Under the pieces are notes generated by a model that worked only from the letters and a program-made list of their open reading frames with translations, did no database searches and was not told where the DNA came from. 64,000 nucleotides of DNA from positions 1 to 64,000 of the forward strand of contig CAZNPL010000010.1 in assembly GCA_964574815.1 (NCBI GenBank), read 5' to 3'. The stretch comes from CAZNPL01 sp964574815 (GTDB lineage: Bacteria; Planctomycetota; Phycisphaerae; UBA1845). The stretch's first letter is position 1; every line of letters starts with the position of its first letter. The position numbers and the translations under genes were made by a program. This document shows positions 59,903 through 64,000 of this stretch, piece after piece.

Positions 59903-61267
59903 TTAGATGTTCTCAAAGCCAAGCGCCTCGCCGAGGCGCGGATCGTGCAACGCGATGAGCCGGTATCGCCGGGCGTTCCACGTGACGGCGGCCAGGAACA
60001 GCCCCCCGATGGCCAGAAAGGTCGCAAGCTCGGGAATTCCGAGGCGCAGCCCGGGGGCCATCTCGGGCATCACGATCCACCACAGATCGATCCAATGGAA
60101 CACGAGCATCCAGACGGCCCAGAACGCCAGCGTCTGCCGCCGGCGTTTGATGTTTCGCGGCAGCAGCGCCACGAACGGGATGATGAAGTGCCCGAACAGT
60201 AGTCCCACGATCACCCCGGTCCAGGCGTTCATATCCTCCGGAACGGCGGTGGCCCCGCGGACGGCGTACCAGAACGTGGTCTCCGGGAAGCTGGCGTACC
60301 AGATGAGCATGTATTGACTGAATGCTATGTAGCCCCAGAAGAACACGAAGGCGAACAGCAGCTTGCCCAGGTCGTGATAGTGTTCGACGGTGATGCTGCG
60401 GACGAGATAACCGGCCCGCTGCATTGCCATCAGCATGAGAATCAGCAGGGCGACGCCCCCGACGAACGCCCCGGCGAAGTAGTACACTCCGAAGATCGTG
60501 CTGTACCAGGCCGGGCTCAGCGACATCAGCAGGTCGAACGCCGCGAACGTCACCGTCAGGGCGAACAAGACGAGCCCGATCGGAGCCAGCCGCTGCATGC
60601 CGAGCGTGATCTCGGAATCGCCACGTTCGTCCTGCAGCGTGGACTGCCGCCACAGCCGCAGGGCCAGGCCGGACCATATCGCAAAGAACACCACCCATCG
60701 AAGGATGAAGAAGGCCGGGTTGAGGTAGGGCCGCTTGTGGGCGATCAAAGCGTCCTGCCCGTGGGCATCGGCGCCCTCGTTGGCCCCGTGAGCGCCCTCA
60801 CCATGACCTGGCTTGTGGTCCGCCGCCTCCGAATGGGTTTCGGAATGGCCCGTCGCTGATGCTGCGTGTTCGGTATCCGCCGCCAACTCTCGCGCCCACG
60901 GGTAGAGCTCACCGCCCCCGGCCAGCACCGCCACGAGGAGGGGAAGCAACCCGATGGCCAGGAACGGTAGTGCGGCGGCAATCACTTCCGCCGGTCGTCG
61001 AAGTCCCGCGCTCCAGCCGGCCTTGGTTGCGTGTTGAATCAGGACGAAAAACAATGCTCCCAGCGACAGGCTCAAGAAGAAGGCGAAGTTGATCAGATAG
61101 GCATGAAAGAATCGCCGGAATCCCTCGCCCGTCGCGAATCCCACGATGACCGCGATCGCCGCACCAACCACGCACGCCGCCAGAGCGCCGTTCTGCAAGG
61201 TCCGGGCGCGCGGACCGAGAAAGATCCGCTCGTCGCGCTCCAGATGAACCTGCCCGTGGTCGGTCAC
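59903..61267 (-). CDS. actF: Alternative Complex III subunit F (quinol:cytochrome c oxidoreductase membrane subunit)
   Basis: A 454-residue membrane protein with about ten helices. The pattern (GFRRFFHAYLINFAFFLSLSLGALFFVLIQHATKAGWS and, near the end, FWAVWMLVFHWIDLWWIVMPEM) matches ActF of Alternative Complex III. Residues about 130-177 form a His-rich insert with eight histidines that is probably outside the membrane. ActF and ActC are the two large NrfD-like membrane subunits. It starts with GTG, 16 bp after actE. Confidence 0.9.
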   Translation of the reverse strand: MTDHGQVHLERDERIFLGPRARTLQNGALAACVVGAAIAVIVGFATGEGFRRFFHAYLINFAFFLSLSLGALFFVLIQHATKAGWSAGLRRPAEVIAAALPFLAIGLLPLLVAVLAGGGELYPWARELAADTEHAASATGHSETHSEAADHKPGHGEGAHGANEGADAHGQDALIAHKRPYLNPAFFILRWVVFFAIWSGLALRLWRQSTLQDERGDSEITLGMQRLAPIGLVLFALTVTFAAFDLLMSLSPAWYSTIFGVYYFAGAFVGGVALLILMLMAMQRAGYLVRSITVEHYHDLGKLLFAFVFFWGYIAFSQYMLIWYASFPETTFWYAVRGATAVPEDMNAWTGVIVGLLFGHFIIPFVALLPRNIKRRRQTLAFWAVWMLVFHWIDLWWIVMPEMAPGLRLGIPELATFLAIGGLFLAAVTWNARRYRLIALHDPRLGEALGFENI

Positions 61268-61283
61268 ACGTTGTCTCCGTACC

Positions 61284-62027
61284 TCATCGCAGCGTCGGCC
61301 GTATCTCCGGCGGGACGTCTTCGAGTTTGGCGTTCTGGCTCAACTGCAATGCTCGCTCGTAGGCGACGATGGCCCAGCGATCCTCGACCGGTATCTGCCC
61401 CCCGTAGCCGGCCATGTTGCGAATCCCGTTCGTGATCGTATTGAACAGATGCCCGTCCGGCCGGTTTCGAACCGTGTCGGTGTGCAGCGAGGTCGGCGGC
61501 ACCCAGCGCGGCTCCTCCAGCTCGAGCGCTCTCTGGTTCACGATTCCGTTGCCAGTCCCGTCGTACCCGTGGCAGGGCGTGCAGTAGATTTGGAACCGCT
61601 CCTGTCCCCGGCGGATGAACTCCTCGGTGATTTCGATTCGATCGGGGAAGCCGTCAAAGTATTTCACTTCCCAGCCCTCGCCGTCCTCGGTGCGCGCCAA
61701 CGTAAAGCCACGGTAGTAGTGGTCGTCCTCCGACAACTGCCCCCGCGCGACGGTGCCGGGGATCGCCGGCCGCATCGCCCGCCGGTCGGCGAACACAGGG
61801 CTGGCACTCTGAGGCAGGTACTTCGGCTGATTGTCCATGTCCTGGAAGATGTGGATGCGCGGCTGCTCTTTCGGCATCGTCCGGGCCCGCGCGATCATGG
61901 CCAGCGGGATCCACGACGCGACGAGGAAGATGGTGCCGCCGGCCAGCATCCAATACGGCGGCCGCGGAAGGAGGAAATCCCCCTTCACGGGCTCCCGGCG
62001 GGCTGAGTTGTTTACGCCGCCGGCCAT
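61284..62027 (-). CDS. actE: Alternative Complex III subunit E (monoheme cytochrome c)
   Basis: A 247-residue protein with one N-terminal membrane helix (about 26-46) and a cytochrome c domain with CTPCH at 149-153 (YCTPCHGYDGTGNG). The order next to actD and actF, the size and the VPPTSLHTDTVRNRPDGHLFNTITNGIRNM stretch with the likely axial Met, match ActE. It takes part in electron transfer from quinol to the oxidase. It is 2 bp after actD. Confidence 0.92.
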   Translation of the reverse strand: MAGGVNNSARREPVKGDFLLPRPPYWMLAGGTIFLVASWIPLAMIARARTMPKEQPRIHIFQDMDNQPKYLPQSASPVFADRRAMRPAIPGTVARGQLSEDDHYYRGFTLARTEDGEGWEVKYFDGFPDRIEITEEFIRRGQERFQIYCTPCHGYDGTGNGIVNQRALELEEPRWVPPTSLHTDTVRNRPDGHLFNTITNGIRNMAGYGGQIPVEDRWAIVAYERALQLSQNAKLEDVPPEIRPTLR

Positions 62028-62029
62028 CG

Positions 62030-62659
62030 TCAGTCCTCGACCTCCTCGACGTCAACGGCCCCGAGCGACTGAAGCATCTCGCTCGTTTGATCGATATCGA
62101 AGTGCGGATCATCCGCCCGCACGACCACGAAGAAACCGTCGGTCGTGACGCGGCGAAACCGTTCGTGCTTGAACAACGGGTTGTACAACATCGGCAGTTT
62201 GTTCATGAACAGCATCCCGACTACGGCGGCGAAGGCGGCCAGCAGCACGGTCGTCTCGAAGATGACCGGGATGTTCGCCTGAAGACTGAATATCGGCTTG
62301 CCGCTTACCAGGAACTGGTAGTCGAACGCGTTGGTAGACCAGACGAGCAACACTCCCAGACCGGTCCCGCTGATCCCGCCGAGAAACGCGAGCCACGGCA
62401 GCCGCGTGGCCCGATTCCCCATTGCCTGATCGATGCCGTGAATCGGAAACGGGCTGTGCACGTCGAACCTGCGGAAGCCCTCCTCGCGCAGGTGCTCGGC
62501 GGCCTTGACCACCGACGCAATGCTCGGGAACTCGGCCAGCAGCCCATAGAGTCTGGGCTGGACCTTCTCAGCAAGCTGAGGTCCACCCGCATCGGCGCCG
62601 GACGGCTCCGCCGCCGTGTGCTCGAGAACGTCCTGCGACGGGTTCCCGGCATCGCTCAT
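62030..62659 (-). CDS. actD: Alternative Complex III subunit D (DUF3341)
   Basis: A 209-residue protein with two membrane helices (about 84-106 and 124-146). The soluble N-terminus contains YGLLAEFPSIASVVKAAEHLREEGFRRFDVHSPFPIHGID, the DUF3341 / ActD signature. The C-terminal VTTDGFFVVVRADDPHFDIDQTSEML is also typical. It overlaps the actC stop codon by 4 bp. Its role in the complex is structural as far as known. Confidence 0.92.
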   Translation of the reverse strand: MSDAGNPSQDVLEHTAAEPSGADAGGPQLAEKVQPRLYGLLAEFPSIASVVKAAEHLREEGFRRFDVHSPFPIHGIDQAMGNRATRLPWLAFLGGISGTGLGVLLVWSTNAFDYQFLVSGKPIFSLQANIPVIFETTVLLAAFAAVVGMLFMNKLPMLYNPLFKHERFRRVTTDGFFVVVRADDPHFDIDQTSEMLQSLGAVDVEEVED

Positions 62660-64000
62660 GCGCGAGCTCCTCCGCCGTGGCCGCCGCCCTTCTGCTCGTC
62701 GACACCATGGTGCGCTCCGTGGGCCTGGGGCATGACGGTCTTGACCTCCGCCATCGCCACCATGGGCAGGAAGCGGCAGAACAGCAGGAACATCGTAAAG
62801 AACAGCCCGAAGCTGCCGATCAGCATCCCGATGTCCACCCACGTCGGCTTGAACATGTCCCAACTCGACGGCAGGTAGTCCCGATGAAGCGAGGTCACCA
62901 CGATCACGAACCGTTCGAACCACATCCCGACGTTCACGCACATGGCCACGATCATCGTCACCCACAGGTTCGTGCGCAACGTCTTGCTCCACAGAAGCTG
63001 CGGGGCGATCACGTTGCAGCCGAACATCACGAAAAACGTCCACCAATAGGGTCCGAGCGCGCGATTCATGAACACGAATTGCTCGTAATGATGGCCGCTG
63101 TACCACGCGGTAAAGAACTCGATGATGTACGCGTAGCCCACCATCATGCCGGTGGCCAGCATGATTTTATTCATGTTCTCGATGTGTCTCAGTGTGATCA
63201 GGTCCTTGAGCCCGAAGAACTGCCGGGCCGGAATCGCCAGCGTCAGCACCATGGCGAAGCCGCCGAACACCGCCCCTGCGACGAAGTAGGGCGGAAAGAT
63301 CGTCGTGTGCCAGCCTGGAACCTGCGAGATCGCGAAGTCGAAGCTGACCACGGAGTGGACCGACAGCACCAGCGGCGTGGCCAGGGCGGCCAGCAGGAGA
63401 TAAGCCCGCTCGAAGCGATGCCAGTGGCGGCTGGAACCGGTCCAGCCCAGCGAGAACAGGCCGTAGGCGATTTGTTGAATCCGCCCCTTGGCCCGGTCGC
63501 GAAGCGTGGCCAGGTCCGGAATCATCCCCACGTACCAGAACAGAAGCGATACGGTCGCGTATGTCGAGACGGCGAAGACGTCCCACAGCAGAGGGGATCG
63601 AAACTGAGGCCACATCTCCATCTGATTCGGGTAAGGAAACAGCCAGTACGCCAGCCAGGGCCGCCCGATGTGGATCGCCGGGAAGAGTCCGGCGCACGTA
63701 ACGGCGAAGATCGTCATCGCCTCGGCGAATCGATTGATGCCGGTCCGCCAGCCCTGCCGGAACAGGAAAAGAATCGCGGATATCAGCGTGCCGGCGTGTC
63801 CGATCCCGACCCAGAAGACGAAGTTGACGATCGGAAAACCCCACGCGACCGGCACGTTGTTGCCCCACACACCGACGCCGGTGGTGACCAGGTATCCGAT
63901 CAGCGCCATGAGCATCAACAGCGCCGAGACGCTGATCGCGAAGGCGATGTACCAGGCGGTCGGGCACTTGCGTTCGTTGATTGAGCAGACGGTGTCGGTG
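62656..64000 (-). CDS. actC: Alternative Complex III subunit C (NrfD-like), 5' end beyond the window
   Basis: A partial gene: the frame stays open to the window edge (about 448 residues seen). The in-frame TTG at 63918 is internal, since the residues before it (CPTAWYIAFAISVSALL) continue the first membrane helix. The NrfD-like body (WGFPIVNFVFWVGIGHAGTLISAILFLFRQGWRTGINRFAEAMT and IHIGRPWLAYWLFPYPNQM) matches ActC, which binds quinol. The C-terminus is His/Gly-rich (AHGAHHGVDEQKGGGHGGG). The upstream part of the cluster (actA and actB) should lie beyond 64000. Confidence 0.93.
   Translation of the reverse strand, partial: TDTVCSINERKCPTAWYIAFAISVSALLMLMALIGYLVTTGVGVWGNNVPVAWGFPIVNFVFWVGIGHAGTLISAILFLFRQGWRTGINRFAEAMTIFAVTCAGLFPAIHIGRPWLAYWLFPYPNQMEMWPQFRSPLLWDVFAVSTYATVSLLFWYVGMIPDLATLRDRAKGRIQQIAYGLFSLGWTGSSRHWHRFERAYLLLAALATPLVLSVHSVVSFDFAISQVPGWHTTIFPPYFVAGAVFGGFAMVLTLAIPARQFFGLKDLITLRHIENMNKIMLATGMMVGYAYIIEFFTAWYSGHHYEQFVFMNRALGPYWWTFFVMFGCNVIAPQLLWSKTLRTNLWVTMIVAMCVNVGMWFERFVIVVTSLHRDYLPSSWDMFKPTWVDIGMLIGSFGLFFTMFLLFCRFLPMVAMAEVKTVMPQAHGAHHGVDEQKGGGHGGGARA

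Noticed and set aside
62030..63106. Long actD frame starting at 63106
   Set aside because: The first 149 codons run antisense-like through actC and are arginine-rich; the 4-bp overlap start at 62659 gives a normal ActD.
1..64000. CRISPR arrays, prophage, toxin-antitoxin or restriction systems
   Set aside because: No regularly spaced repeats, integrase, capsid, nuclease-methylase or small toxin pair was found in reading both strands.

Overview
The window looks like a chromosomal segment of a GC-rich Planctomycetota bacterium, probably of the Phycisphaerae or a neighbouring class. This is inferred from several things together: secreted proteins with DCNxNGxPDxCD repeats and a dockerin-like tail, a sigma/anti-sigma/secreted-protein operon, an exosortase, LPS heptose genes implying an outer membrane, an Alternative Complex III with caa3-type oxidase, and short dispersed hairpin repeats. 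No tRNA, rRNA, phage, insertion sequence with transposase, or CRISPR array was seen.

Layout. 1-8.2 kb: intergenic DNA, a DinG-type helicase, a C45-family Ntn hydrolase, a cytosolic BtuF-like metal-binding protein, ribosomal protein L31, and a FlgI-like lipoprotein with a secreted partner. 8.4-23 kb: DEAD-box helicase, PQQ-propeller protein, lipoprotein, purH, PduO-type adenosyltransferase, O-antigen ligase/TPR protein, a PPC-metzincin lipoprotein, a 56-residue protein, and an ECF sigma/anti-sigma/RG-rich secreted protein operon. 23-32 kb: heptose pathway (hldE, gmhA), an NDP-sugar epimerase, an OPT transporter, an ABC-F ATPase and a tandem GT-A-like glycosyltransferase. 32-42 kb, all minus: exosortase plus zinc-ribbon membrane protein, MscS channel, SGNH hydrolase, M19 dipeptidase, P1 peptidase and PolX. 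42-49 kb: a chorismate mutase-prephenate dehydratase-DAHP synthase fusion behind an apparent attenuator, an EF-Tu domain-2-like protein, a NUDIX fusion, a methyltransferase and an ion antiporter. 49-64 kb, minus: a cohesin/dockerin-like secreted protein, then a respiratory block running actC-D-E-F, small TM protein, SCO, coxB, coxA, two subunit III proteins with subunit IV between them, RegB/RegA-type redox two-component system and a membrane protein.

How the genes work together. The 49-64 kb block is one electron-transfer unit: Alternative Complex III oxidises quinol, passes electrons to a caa3-type oxidase matured by SCO, and a RegBA-like pair that senses quinone/redox state lies next to it. 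hldE, gmhA, the epimerase, the O-antigen ligase and the glycosyltransferase point to LPS or other surface glycan synthesis. The exosortase pair suggests that glycan-linked surface protein processing also occurs.

The most interesting signal is the leader of the trifunctional aromatic amino acid gene. A perfect 9-bp stem followed by seven T ends 17 nt before the start codon, so any transcript must read through it, and alternative pairings upstream could control that. Start sites were re-chosen from Shine-Dalgarno spacing, signal peptides and family length where the longest reading frame was clearly too long.
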